Source of the DNA: Phycisphaeraceae bacterium
GTDB taxonomy: Bacteria > Planctomycetota > Phycisphaerae > Phycisphaerales > Phycisphaeraceae
Length of the DNA stretch: 64,000 nucleotides
Reading direction: 5' to 3'
NCBI GenBank assembly: GCA_028284155.1
Contig: JANQSF010000054.1
Coordinates: 62,001 to 126,000 of the forward strand
The position numbers and the translations under genes are program-made. A model generated the notes under the pieces. It did not search any database and was not told the DNA's origin. It was given only the letters and a program-made list of their open reading frames with translations. Positions 50,384 to 58,455 of this stretch are shown here, one piece after another. How positions within the stretch are numbered: position 1 is the first letter of the stretch; the number at the start of each line of letters is the position of its first letter.

Positions 50384-51976
50384 ATGCAACTGCACGGCCA
50401 ACAAATCCTCGGACACACGACTCATGCGGAAGGCGACAACGTCTTTCCCGCGATCAACCCCACGACGAGTGAGGCGCTCGATACGTCGTTTCATGAAGCA
50501 ACGGCCGCGGAGGTCGATCAGGCGGTGCGGCTGGCTGACGCTTCGTTCGACACGCTGCGCTCAGCCTCTGCTGAGCAACGGGCCGACCTGCTTGATGCGA
50601 TCGCCGACCAGATCATGGAACTGGGTGACGAACTGCTCGAACGGACAAGCCCAGAGACCGGCCTGCCGATGGGGCGTTGCACGGCTGAACGCGGCCGAAC
50701 GGTCGGTCAGGCGAAGCTCTTCGCCACGATGATCCGCGAGGGGTCGTGGCTCGACGCGCGGATCGACCGCGGCGACCCGGGCCGTGAGCCCGTGCCCAAA
50801 CCCGACCTGCGTCGGATGATGCAGCCGATCGGGCCGATCGGCGTGTTCGGCGCGAGCAATTTCCCGTTGGCCATCAGCGTCGCGGGTACGGACACGATCT
50901 GCGCATTGGGTTCTGGCTGTCCCGTCGTCGTCAAGGCGCACCCCGGCCACCCGGGAACTTGCGAGATGCTTGGGCGTGCGATCGACACGGCGCTGGAAAA
51001 GTGCGACCTGCCGACCGGTGCGTTCTCGCTCGTCCACGGTCGCTCGGTGACGCCGGGGTTGGCGCTCGTGCAACACCCATTGATCCGGGCCGTGGCGTTC
51101 ACCGGGTCGTTGGCCGGCGGGCGGGCGCTGTTCAACGCGGCGTGCGCTCGGCCGGAGCCGATCCCGTTCTACGCGGAGATGGGCAGCATCAACCCCGTGT
51201 TCGTCCTGCCCGGCGCGCTGGCCGAACGCGGCGAACAGATCGCAGACGGCTACATCAAGTCGGTCACGCTGGGCGTGGGTCAGTTCTGCACGAACCCCGG
51301 GCTGGTCATCGGGATGCAAAGCGATGCGCTCGACGCGTTCAGTACGTCGGCCGGCCAACTGGCCAAGGAGGCGGCGCCGGCGACGATGTTGCACGCCGGT
51401 ATTCGCGACGCGTGCGCGTTCGGCGCGCAGCGCATCGGCGAGACGGAGGGCGTCGAGGTCGTGGGCATATCGTCAGCCGACGTCGACCCGGCACAGACGC
51501 AGGCCGCGTGCGTGGTGTTCAAGACCGACGCGCGCACCTACCTGTCCAACCCGCACCTGCACGACGAAGTGTTCGGCCCAACGTCGTTGATCGTCTCGGC
51601 CGGCGAGTCGGCGCAGCTCGAACGCATCGCTGACCAGTTGGCAGGCCACCTGACCGCCACGATCCAGGGCACGGAAGACGATCTGCGCGAGCACGCTTCG
51701 CTCGTGCGCATCCTCGAACGCAAGGTCGGCAGGCTGATCTTCAACGGCTTCCCGACCGGCGTCGAAGTGTGTCACGCCCAGCACCACGGCGGCCCCTACC
51801 CCGCGACGACGCACAGCCACTTCACGAGCATTGGCACGGCCTCGATCATGCGGTTCGTCCGCCCCGTGGCGTACCAGGATTGGCCCGACAACGCCCTGCC
51901 GGCCGAGTTGCGAAACGCCAACCCGCGCTCCATTTGGCGGCTGATCGACGGGGAATTGACCAAGGACCACGTTTGA
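50384..51976 (+). CDS. aldehyde dehydrogenase, alpha-ketoglutaric-semialdehyde type
   Basis: 530 residues. ALDH catalytic residues are visible: Asn159 in Gly-Ala-Ser-Asn-Phe-Pro, Glu265 in Ala-Glu-Met-Gly-Ser-Ile-Asn-Pro, and Cys302 in Gly-Gln-Phe-Cys-Thr-Asn-Pro-Gly. Ala-Glu-Met-Gly-Ser-Ile-Asn-Pro-Val-Phe and the ending Gly-Val-Glu-Val-Cys-His-Ala-Gln-His-His-Gly-Gly-Pro-Tyr-Pro are diagnostic of the NADP+ 2,5-dioxovalerate (ketoglutarate semialdehyde) dehydrogenases. With the FAH enzyme before it this would complete non-phosphorylative pentose or uronic-acid breakdown to 2-oxoglutarate. Confidence 0.88.
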   Translation: MQLHGQQILGHTTHAEGDNVFPAINPTTSEALDTSFHEATAAEVDQAVRLADASFDTLRSASAEQRADLLDAIADQIMELGDELLERTSPETGLPMGRCTAERGRTVGQAKLFATMIREGSWLDARIDRGDPGREPVPKPDLRRMMQPIGPIGVFGASNFPLAISVAGTDTICALGSGCPVVVKAHPGHPGTCEMLGRAIDTALEKCDLPTGAFSLVHGRSVTPGLALVQHPLIRAVAFTGSLAGGRALFNAACARPEPIPFYAEMGSINPVFVLPGALAERGEQIADGYIKSVTLGVGQFCTNPGLVIGMQSDALDAFSTSAGQLAKEAAPATMLHAGIRDACAFGAQRIGETEGVEVVGISSADVDPAQTQAACVVFKTDARTYLSNPHLHDEVFGPTSLIVSAGESAQLERIADQLAGHLTATIQGTEDDLREHASLVRILERKVGRLIFNGFPTGVEVCHAQHHGGPYPATTHSHFTSIGTASIMRFVRPVAYQDWPDNALPAELRNANPRSIWRLIDGELTKDHV

Positions 51977-52033
51977 GCCGCAAGCTCTCTCCTATAGTCT
52001 CCGGCTTTTCGAACGAAGACGAAGGAGCAACGC

Positions 52034-52606
52034 ATGGCAACGCAGAGCGTGATCCGCGGCAAGGCCTACGTGATGGGTGACGACATCGACACCGATCAGA
52101 TCATCCCGGCTGAGTACCTCAAATTCAGCACTTCGGACCCGGAGGAGCGCAAATTCTTCGGCATGTACGCCAACAGCGGCGTGCCTGCCGGGCAGCGCGG
52201 TCTGCCTGCCGGTGACGTGTCGTTCGTCCCTGACGGCGAGTTCAAGAGCGCCTTCGCGGTCGTTGTGGGCGGCAAGAACTTCGGCTGTGGCTCGTCGCGC
52301 GAACACGCGCCGCTGGCAATCGCCGAGGCCGGCGCGCAGGTCGTCATCGCCGAGTTTTATGCACGCATCTTTTTCCGCAACTGCGTCAACGGCGGCTACC
52401 TGTTACCCTGCGAGTGCGAGACGCGGCTCATCGACGGCGAAGTGAGCACTGGCGACGAGTGCGAAGTCGATATCGAAGCCGGCACGTTCAAGAACATCAC
52501 AACGGGCAAGTCGTACACACTCAAACCGCTGGGCGATGTGAAGCCGATCGTCGACGCCGGCGGGGTGTTCGCCTATGCGCGACAGGAGGGCATGCTGAGT
52601 ACTTGA
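52034..52606 (+). CDS. leuD: 3-isopropylmalate dehydratase small subunit
   Basis: 190 residues, near family length; AGGAG ribosome site. It is the swivelling subunit of isopropylmalate isomerase (leucine biosynthesis). Visible: Asp-Asp-Ile-Asp-Thr-Asp-Gln-Ile-Ile-Pro at 16-25, Gly-Lys-Asn-Phe-Gly-Cys-Gly-Ser-Ser-Arg-Glu-His-Ala at about 80-92, and Phe-Phe-Arg-Asn-Cys-Val-Asn. The partner leuC is not in the window. The spacing to the preceding dehydrogenase is 57 bases. Confidence 0.95.
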   Translation: MATQSVIRGKAYVMGDDIDTDQIIPAEYLKFSTSDPEERKFFGMYANSGVPAGQRGLPAGDVSFVPDGEFKSAFAVVVGGKNFGCGSSREHAPLAIAEAGAQVVIAEFYARIFFRNCVNGGYLLPCECETRLIDGEVSTGDECEVDIEAGTFKNITTGKSYTLKPLGDVKPIVDAGGVFAYARQEGMLST

Positions 52607-52655
52607 GTCTCGCCAGTGTCACTTCAATGTTTGCGGACGCATCGAACACAACATC

Positions 52656-53222
52656 ATGAACGCCGACTACCTCCGACAGAAACATCAGGCCGGCCTCCCT
52701 TATGAGGCGTACGTCCAATCCGGTACCGACGCGCAGCGCGAGAACTGGCAGCGTGTCTACGACCAGACGGCGCTGACCGACGCGCAGCGACAATTGCTTG
52801 ACGGCTTCACGCGACGCATGAACGTCATCGGCCTGTCCGGCATCTGGTGCGGCGACTGTGTGCAACAAGGCCCACTGGTGCAGCACATCGCCGAGACCAA
52901 CCCGTGCATCGACCTGCGCTGGCTCGACCGCGACGAGCACATCGACCTGCAGGAAAAGGTCGCGATCAACGCCGGCCATCGCGTGCCCGTCTTCCTGTTC
53001 TGTGCCGAAGATTACGAGCCCGTCGCCTGGTACGGCGACCGCACGCTCTCGCGCTACCGGACGCTGGCCGCGCAACAACTCGGGGCGTCCTGCCCGCTGC
53101 CCAGCGCAGCCGTTCCGCAGGACGAGTTGGCCGCCACGTTGCAGGACTGGGTCGACCAGTTCGAGCGGGTTCACCTGCTGCTCCGTCTGAGCGGCCGTCT
53201 GCGTCAACTGCACGGCGACTGA
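52656..53222 (+). CDS. thioredoxin-like protein
   Basis: 188 residues without signal peptide. Leu-Ser-Gly-Ile-Trp-Cys-Gly-Asp-Cys at about 60-68 is a thioredoxin-type Cys-X-X-Cys on the usual strand-helix junction, and Val-Pro-Val-Phe-Leu-Phe supplies the cis-proline near residue 110. The C-terminal helix pairs are unusual. It fits the thioredoxin superfamily proteins in planctomycetes that are named only from the fold; the substrate is unknown. It follows leuD by 49 bases. Confidence 0.75.
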   Translation: MNADYLRQKHQAGLPYEAYVQSGTDAQRENWQRVYDQTALTDAQRQLLDGFTRRMNVIGLSGIWCGDCVQQGPLVQHIAETNPCIDLRWLDRDEHIDLQEKVAINAGHRVPVFLFCAEDYEPVAWYGDRTLSRYRTLAAQQLGASCPLPSAAVPQDELAATLQDWVDQFERVHLLLRLSGRLRQLHGD

Positions 53223-53303
53223 ACCGCATATCTTCGCAAGTGCTTTTTTTACAACACCTAACGAGCGGCATCGGCTGCATCGAACCGCTTTCGGCCGCCG
53301 CTG

Positions 53304-53331
53304 TTGATAGCGGAGGTCGGCCCGGTATAAT
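53304..53331 (+). promoter_or_regulatory. sigma70 promoter of the dksA-like and lspA genes
   Basis: TTGATA (53304-53309), a 16-base spacer, TATAAT (53326-53331). This is the best promoter match in the window and gives a leader of about 97 bases before the GTG at 53435. Confidence 0.7.
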
Positions 53332-53434
53332 CTGCCACCTTTTTCCCACCGGCAGGGGCATCTGCCGTCAAGCCGGCCCTTGGATCGGCCGATTGACCTA
53401 GCCCTTCGGCCCGGTTCGGTCGCGGAGTTTCGTC

Positions 53435-54328
53435 GTGGCAAAGAAGAAAACGACCAAGAAGAAGTCGGCTGGCAAGAAGAAGACCGCCAAGAAGAAGGCG
53501 GCAGGTAAGTCCAGTGCCGGCAAGAAGAAAACGGCCAAGAAGAAAGTCGCCGCCAAGACCAAGTCCGCGGCAAAGAAGAAGACAGCCAAGAAGAAGGCCG
53601 CGCCCAAGAAAAAGGCGGCCGCCAAGAAGGCCGCGCCAAAGAAGACATCCAGTCAGAAGAAGGCCGAGTCAAAGAAGACGGCTGGCAAGAAGAAGGCCGC
53701 CAAGACCACAGCGAAGAAGACCAATTCCGCGGCCAAGTCGGCCAACAAGAGCAAGACGACGAGCAAGAAGAAGTCCGCCGCGAAGGCTGAGGACGCACCC
53801 AAACCCAAACTCAAGCTTTCGTTGGCTCAGCCTGGCGCGTTGAATCTCAAGACCAAGTCGAAGCAGCGGGTCAAGACCGTCAAGCCGCCGGAGACGAGCG
53901 TCCCTGTCCTGGAACGGGCCGAGGCACCGAGCGAAGCGGCGTTGCGCCGGGTCAAGACCGATCTGACCCGCGCGGACAAGAACCGCTACCGCAACCTGCT
54001 CATGGCCAAGCGTCAGGAACTGCTCGGCGATGTCGAAGCGTTGCAGACCGAATCGAAGAGTTCCGGCGGTGACCTGTCACACATGCCCGTGCACATGGCC
54101 GACGCGGGGACCGACCAGTACGAGCACGAGTTCACGCTCGGCCTGGTCGAGTCGGAGCGCAAGCTGCTGAAGGAAATCAACGACGCGCTGCTGCGTATCA
54201 AGAGCGGCACGTACGGCGTCTGCCTCGAAACGGGCGAGCCGATCAACAAGGACCGCCTCGACGCCAAGCCGTGGGCCAAGTACAGCATCGAGGTCGTCCG
54301 CGAACGCGAACGGCGCGGCCAGGAATGA
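53435..54328 (+). CDS. DksA/TraR-like protein with histone-H1-like tail
   Basis: 297 residues from a GTG (GGAG upstream). Residues 1 to about 120 are almost only Lys, Ala, Thr and Ser in Ala-Lys-Lys-Lys repeats, as in bacterial histone-H1-like proteins and eukaryotic H1 tails. After a linker, residues about 170-297 are a DksA/YteA-type coiled coil and zinc-finger region: Tyr-Glu-His-Glu-Phe-Thr-Leu, Glu-Ser-Glu-Arg-Lys-Leu-Leu, then Gly-Thr-Tyr-Gly-Val-Cys263. Only Cys263 of the four zinc cysteines remains; the others are replaced by Thr, Ser and Val. DksA proteins bind RNA polymerase; the tail should bind DNA. lspA follows, 26-74 bases on depending on its start. Confidence 0.88.
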   Translation: MAKKKTTKKKSAGKKKTAKKKAAGKSSAGKKKTAKKKVAAKTKSAAKKKTAKKKAAPKKKAAAKKAAPKKTSSQKKAESKKTAGKKKAAKTTAKKTNSAAKSANKSKTTSKKKSAAKAEDAPKPKLKLSLAQPGALNLKTKSKQRVKTVKPPETSVPVLERAEAPSEAALRRVKTDLTRADKNRYRNLLMAKRQELLGDVEALQTESKSSGGDLSHMPVHMADAGTDQYEHEFTLGLVESERKLLKEINDALLRIKSGTYGVCLETGEPINKDRLDAKPWAKYSIEVVRERERRGQE

Positions 54329-54402
54329 CCCGTTTTGTGATTCAATAGGTCAGCGTGCGTCCCGCTCCTCCACCCACCGACCGCCCCACTTACAATCATT
54401 CC

Positions 54403-55140
54403 ATGCGTCCCGCCCCTGACAGCGCCGTGCGACATTGGCCGTCCGTCGTGCTGTTCATGGGTGTGTGCGTCGTCGTGCTGACGTCGGACCTGGTCAGCAA
54501 GTACATGTCGTTTGAGCGTGTGTCCGATCGGCCGATCGAATTGGCCCGCAGCGAGGAAGACGGGACGACGTTGGTATACGAGCGGGTCGAATCGGGCGAA
54601 CTGGTCCTGCAACCGCGTTACGACCCCACCGCGCCGGCCAGCGCCATCCCGCCGCACGAAGGCCGGCTGGTCGTCCCTAAAGGCCTCCGACTCAAGCTCA
54701 TGCTCAACACCGGCGCGGTGTTCGGCATCGGCAAAAACAAGCAGTGGTTTTTCGCGCTGGTTAGCGTCGTCGCCGTGCTGATCATCGGGTCGATTTTTTA
54801 CCGCAGCAAACGCTCGTCGAAGTGGCTGCACCTTTGCCTCGGCCTGATCCTGGCCGGCGCGATCGGCAACCTCTACGACCGCGTCCGCTACAACGCCGTA
54901 CGCGACATGTTCGAGCTCTTCCCCGACGTCGACCTGCCGTTCGGCTGGTCGTGGCCGGGTGGGTCGACCGGGTTATACCCGTGGATTTTCAACATCGCCG
55001 ATGTCGCGCTGGTCGTCGGCGTCGGCATGATGCTCGTCATCATCTGGCGTCACGAGGCGGCGCTCAAGCGCGCCGAGAAAGAACAGCAGCAGACGTCAAG
55101 CGGCAAGCCGCGATCAACCGCTCAAACAAGCCCCGATTGA
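54403..55140 (+). CDS. lspA: signal peptidase II with extended first loop
   Basis: 245 residues from the ATG at 54403; an upstream GTG at 54355 is possible. LspA cleaves lipoprotein signal peptides after lipidation, in the inner membrane. Membrane segments are at about 13-28, 114-133, 141-155 and 194-216. The catalytic aspartates are Asp168 (in Val-Arg-Asp-Met-Phe) and Asp200 (in Phe-Asn-Ile-Ala-Asp), and Asn-Thr-Gly-Ala-Val-Phe is present at 102-107. The usual length is about 160; here some 60 polar residues are inserted between the first segment and the catalytic part. It would process the many lipoproteins in the window. Its 3' end overlaps the next gene, on the opposite strand, by 77 bases. 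Confidence 0.93.
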   Translation: MRPAPDSAVRHWPSVVLFMGVCVVVLTSDLVSKYMSFERVSDRPIELARSEEDGTTLVYERVESGELVLQPRYDPTAPASAIPPHEGRLVVPKGLRLKLMLNTGAVFGIGKNKQWFFALVSVVAVLIIGSIFYRSKRSSKWLHLCLGLILAGAIGNLYDRVRYNAVRDMFELFPDVDLPFGWSWPGGSTGLYPWIFNIADVALVVGVGMMLVIIWRHEAALKRAEKEQQQTSSGKPRSTAQTSPD

Positions 55141-55783
55141 GCGACCCCGCGCCGCCGCGCTCCGGGTGCCACTGCACGCCGATCCAGAACCGGCGCGACG
55201 GGTCGTCGATCGCTTCGATCACGCCGTCGGGCGCGGTCGCGACGACGCGCATCGACCCCGCGTCAGCCACGGCCTGTTGGTGATACGACACGACCGTGCA
55301 ACCGGCTTCGATCAGTTGGCCGAGCACGGAGTCCGTCTGACGCAACTCGATCGCGTGCCGCCGATCGTCGCGGTGCGCTTCCGACGCCTCCATCACGTCG
55401 GGCAGGTATTGATGCAGTCGCCCGCCTGCGCGCAACGCCATCAATTGCATCCCAAGGCACACACCGAGCACGGGCAGGTCGCGCGTCGCCGCCGCGTCGA
55501 GCAACGCGAGTTCAAACGCCTGCCGGCGCGGGTCGATCGGCCGAGCCTTCGGGTGCATCGGTTCGCCGAACGCCGCCGTATCCGGGTCGACCCCGCCGGT
55601 GAGGACAAGCCCGTCGCATGTCGTCGCGTACGTCGTGGCAAGTTCCGGCTCGTGCGGCAGCAAGACCGGCACGCCGCCCGCCTCGGCCACGGCTCGGCTG
55701 TACGCGATCGACGACTCGTATCGGCCGGAGTCGGCCGAGTTGTCGCGGTTGTCGACGGTGATGCCGATCAGGGGCGTTTCCAT
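55064..55783 (-). CDS. class-I glutamine amidotransferase-like hydrolase (peptidase C26, PuuD type)
   Basis: 239 residues. Gamma-glutamyl hydrolase family: Gly-Val-Cys-Leu-Gly-Met-Gln nucleophile elbow with Cys near 108, and Trp-His-Pro-Glu near 211-214. N-terminal Pro-Leu-Ile-Gly-Ile-Thr-Val and Leu-Val-Leu-Thr-Gly-Gly-Val-Asp-Pro are typical. E. coli PuuD hydrolyses gamma-glutamyl-GABA in putrescine breakdown; other members have other substrates, so only the family is assigned. The last 77 bases overlap lspA tail to tail. Confidence 0.9.
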   Translation of the reverse strand: METPLIGITVDNRDNSADSGRYESSIAYSRAVAEAGGVPVLLPHEPELATTYATTCDGLVLTGGVDPDTAAFGEPMHPKARPIDPRRQAFELALLDAAATRDLPVLGVCLGMQLMALRAGGRLHQYLPDVMEASEAHRDDRRHAIELRQTDSVLGQLIEAGCTVVSYHQQAVADAGSMRVVATAPDGVIEAIDDPSRRFWIGVQWHPERGGAGSLNRGLFERLIAACRLTSAAVLSRRA

Positions 55784-55872
55784 GTCGCCTGTATCGACCA
55801 GTACGGCGGAGGGGGTTGATGGAATGGGGGAAAGGTCGCGAGCCGTTAAACCAAGCTGCGGTCCACGTTGTC

Positions 55873-55954
55873 GGGAGGGCGAGGGTCCGTCCGAGCCGCG
55901 GGGCGAGTCAATCGCACAGACTTGACCACGGCTCGGACGGAGCCTCGCCCTCCC
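55873..55954. repeat. 26-nt-arm inverted repeat between divergent genes
   Basis: Arms 55873-55898 and 55929-55954 match at 25 of 26 positions (GGGAGGGCGAGGGTCCGTCC). It lies between the starts of two divergent genes, so it is not a terminator for either. Confidence 0.8.
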
Positions 55955-56008
55955 AGATCAACCGATAGCCTGTGAATTCGGCCCACGCGTTTGTTGTTAG
56001 AATCGCCC

Positions 56009-56743
56009 GTGTTGAATCGATTCAATGCAACACGCCCGACACCGCACCGTAAGCTCACCGGCTTCACGCTGATCGAGTTGCTTGTCGTCGTTTCGCTGAT
56101 CGTGCTGTTGATCGCGATGCTGTTGCCCGCGCTGGGCAGCGCACGTGAGGTCGCCCGGCGGTCGTCGTGTTCGTCGAACCTGCGGCAGATCGGCAACGCG
56201 TTCCTCGAGTACATGACGGACAACGACAAGTGGTTCATCACCTATCCGACGAACACCAACAGCGCGATGGTGTTTGGCGGCCGGGCCGGCGACTGGACAG
56301 GCGGGTACAACTCGGCCACGGGGCACGGCCCGGCCGACCGGCTGCTCAACCGGTACGTCGGCGTGCCGAACAACGTGGACGACACGTACGACGTGCCGTT
56401 GTTCCGCTGCCCGTCCGACAAGGGTGCGTTGGCCGCGAACGCGGCCTGGGACCACACGTATACCGACGTCGGCTCGTCATACGCATACAACTACTGGGCG
56501 TCGATCGGCGGCTTCTCCACGCTCAAGAACCGTCGGCTCACCGCAGCGAAAAAACCCGACTTCACCATCCTCGTCGGTGGTCACCCAATCCACAACTTCG
56601 TCGGCGGCGGCGATCGGCTTCAACGCTGGCACGACAACGAACGACCCACCGCCAACATCCTGTTCATCGACAATCACGTCGAGTACGGCGAGGTCGTCGC
56701 GGCGAACACGAGCGACTGGTATTCGTACCTGCTCGACCCGTGA
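56009..56743 (+). CDS. prepilin-like protein with type IV pilin N-terminus
   Basis: 244 residues from a GTG at 56009; an upstream TTG at 55991 is less likely. Class III signal Thr-Gly-Phe-Thr-Leu-Ile-Glu-Leu-Leu followed by a hydrophobic helix. The globular part has Ser-Cys-Ser-Ser-Asn-Leu-Arg-Gln, the Phe-Arg-Cys-Pro-Ser-Asp motif common in DUF1559-like planctomycete pseudopilins, and Ile-Leu-Phe-Ile-Asp-Asn-His near the end. It resembles the gene at 42.8 kb. Role unknown. Confidence 0.88.
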   Translation: MLNRFNATRPTPHRKLTGFTLIELLVVVSLIVLLIAMLLPALGSAREVARRSSCSSNLRQIGNAFLEYMTDNDKWFITYPTNTNSAMVFGGRAGDWTGGYNSATGHGPADRLLNRYVGVPNNVDDTYDVPLFRCPSDKGALAANAAWDHTYTDVGSSYAYNYWASIGGFSTLKNRRLTAAKKPDFTILVGGHPIHNFVGGGDRLQRWHDNERPTANILFIDNHVEYGEVVAANTSDWYSYLLDP

Positions 56744-56839
56744 GCGATACGTTTCGCGTACGCTCGCAGGGCGTGGCGCTGCGCGCGTTCAGGCGATCCG
56801 AAAAGACGCCCTACGGGCGTCCGCGAAACGTCAAGGCGC

Positions 56840-56927
56840 ATCTGATCGCTGTCCCCTGTCCCCCGCCTCCTGTTCCCTGTTCCCTGTCCCCTGACTCCTG
56901 TCTCCTGCCCCCCGTCCTACAATCGGC
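56840..56927. repeat. pyrimidine-rich low-complexity tract
   Basis: Repeated CTGTCCC / CCTGTTCC units on the + strand within the 188-base gap before threonine synthase. Confidence 0.5.
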
Positions 56928-56931
56928 CCCT

Positions 56932-58425
56932 ATGGAAGCCGCCTACCAACAGTGCATCGACCCGGACTGCGGGGCGACGTTTGGCGTCGATGAAGTGCAT
57001 ATCGCCTGCCCGACGTGCGCCAAGTCAGGCAAGCAGTCGCTGCTGGACATCCGCTACGACCGCGAGCGTCAGCCGCTGCCCAAGTCGATGTCGTTCTTCG
57101 AGGGGCGATGGGGCACGAAGGGCGCGGCCGGCGCGGGCGCGCTCGACTTCTCCGGCGTCTGGCGGTTCCGCGAGTTGATGCCGTTCTATCGGCAGGACGA
57201 AGACATCGTCACGATCGGCGAGGGTCGAACGAACCTGCAAAACGCCGACCTGCTTGCGAGAGAGATTAGCCTGGGTGACGGCGAGTTGCTGTTGCAATAC
57301 GAGGGGCTGAACCCGTCGGGGTCGTTCAAAGACAACGGCATGACGGCCGCGTTTACGCACGCCCGCATGGTCGGCGCCAAGCGGGTCGCGTGCGCCTCGA
57401 CGGGGAACACGTCGGCCTCGCTGGCGATGTTTGCGGGTTTTTCGGGCATGGACGGGATCGTGTTCATCGGCTCGGGCAAGATCGCCTACGGCAAGCTCAG
57501 CCAGGCGCTCGACTACGGCGCGACGACGTTGCAGATCCAGGGCGATTTCGACGCCTGCCTGCGTCGCATCCGGCAGATCGTGGTCGATCGGCCGGAGCTT
57601 GGCATCTATCTGATGAATAGTGTCAACCCGTTCCGCCTCGAGGGGCAGAAGTCGATCATGTACCGCGTGCTGGAGGCGATGAACTGGGAGCCGCCCGACT
57701 GGGTCGTCGTGCCCGGCGGCAACCTGGGCAACTGTTCAGCGTTCGCCAAGGCGTTCAACGAGTTGCACAAGCTCGGCCTGATCGACCGCATCCCACGGCT
57801 CGCGGTGATCCAGGCGGCCGGCGCGAACCCGCTGCACACGCTGGTCAACGAGCGCGGATTGACATGGAATGATGGCCGATTCGATCTATCGACCGTGAAG
57901 CAGTACTACGGCGAGTTGGATACGGCCGACACGCACGCGCACACGATCGCCAGCGCGATCGAGATCGGCCGGCCGGTCAATCTACCGAAGGCGTTGCGGG
58001 CGCTGGACATCATGGACGGCGTGGTCCGCGAGGTGGATGACGAGACGATTCTGGAGCACAAGGCGATGGTCGGCCGATTCGGCTTCGGCTGCGAGCCGGC
58101 CAGCGCCGCGTCGGTGGCGGGCGCTCACCTCCTGCGCGAGGAAGGCGTGATCGACCGCGATGCGCGGGTCGTCTGCATCCTGACCGGCCACGAGTTGAAA
58201 GACCCCGACGCGACGGTCAAGTACCACACGGGCATCGACATGAAGTCGGTACAGGACAAGGCGTCGCGCACCAAGCCGGCCGGCCGACTGGCCAACCCGC
58301 CCATCCCCGTGGCTGACGACCTCGACGCCATCATCCGCGCGATCGCGCCCGACGCCGACGTGCCCGGCGAAGGTGACCCGGACGACAAAGACCCTCTGCG
58401 TCACTTGCCGGTCAGCGAGTATTGA
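56932..58425 (+). CDS. thrC: threonine synthase
   Basis: 497 residues from the ATG at 56932; the long open frame upstream is shadow sequence. It converts O-phosphohomoserine to threonine with PLP. An N-terminal zinc ribbon (Cys8, Cys13, Cys26, Cys29) precedes the catalytic domain. The PLP lysine is Lys133 in Gly-Ser-Phe-Lys-Asp-Asn-Gly-Met, and Ala-Ser-Thr-Gly-Asn-Thr-Ser-Ala-Ser (about 156-164) binds phosphate. Val-Pro-Gly-Gly-Asn-Leu-Gly-Asn binds PLP phosphate. The C-terminal 50 residues are acidic and look disordered. Confidence 0.95.
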   Translation: MEAAYQQCIDPDCGATFGVDEVHIACPTCAKSGKQSLLDIRYDRERQPLPKSMSFFEGRWGTKGAAGAGALDFSGVWRFRELMPFYRQDEDIVTIGEGRTNLQNADLLAREISLGDGELLLQYEGLNPSGSFKDNGMTAAFTHARMVGAKRVACASTGNTSASLAMFAGFSGMDGIVFIGSGKIAYGKLSQALDYGATTLQIQGDFDACLRRIRQIVVDRPELGIYLMNSVNPFRLEGQKSIMYRVLEAMNWEPPDWVVVPGGNLGNCSAFAKAFNELHKLGLIDRIPRLAVIQAAGANPLHTLVNERGLTWNDGRFDLSTVKQYYGELDTADTHAHTIASAIEIGRPVNLPKALRALDIMDGVVREVDDETILEHKAMVGRFGFGCEPASAASVAGAHLLREEGVIDRDARVVCILTGHELKDPDATVKYHTGIDMKSVQDKASRTKPAGRLANPPIPVADDLDAIIRAIAPDADVPGEGDPDDKDPLRHLPVSEY

Positions 58426-58455
58426 GCCGACTGACGCCATGAGCAGGCCAATATT

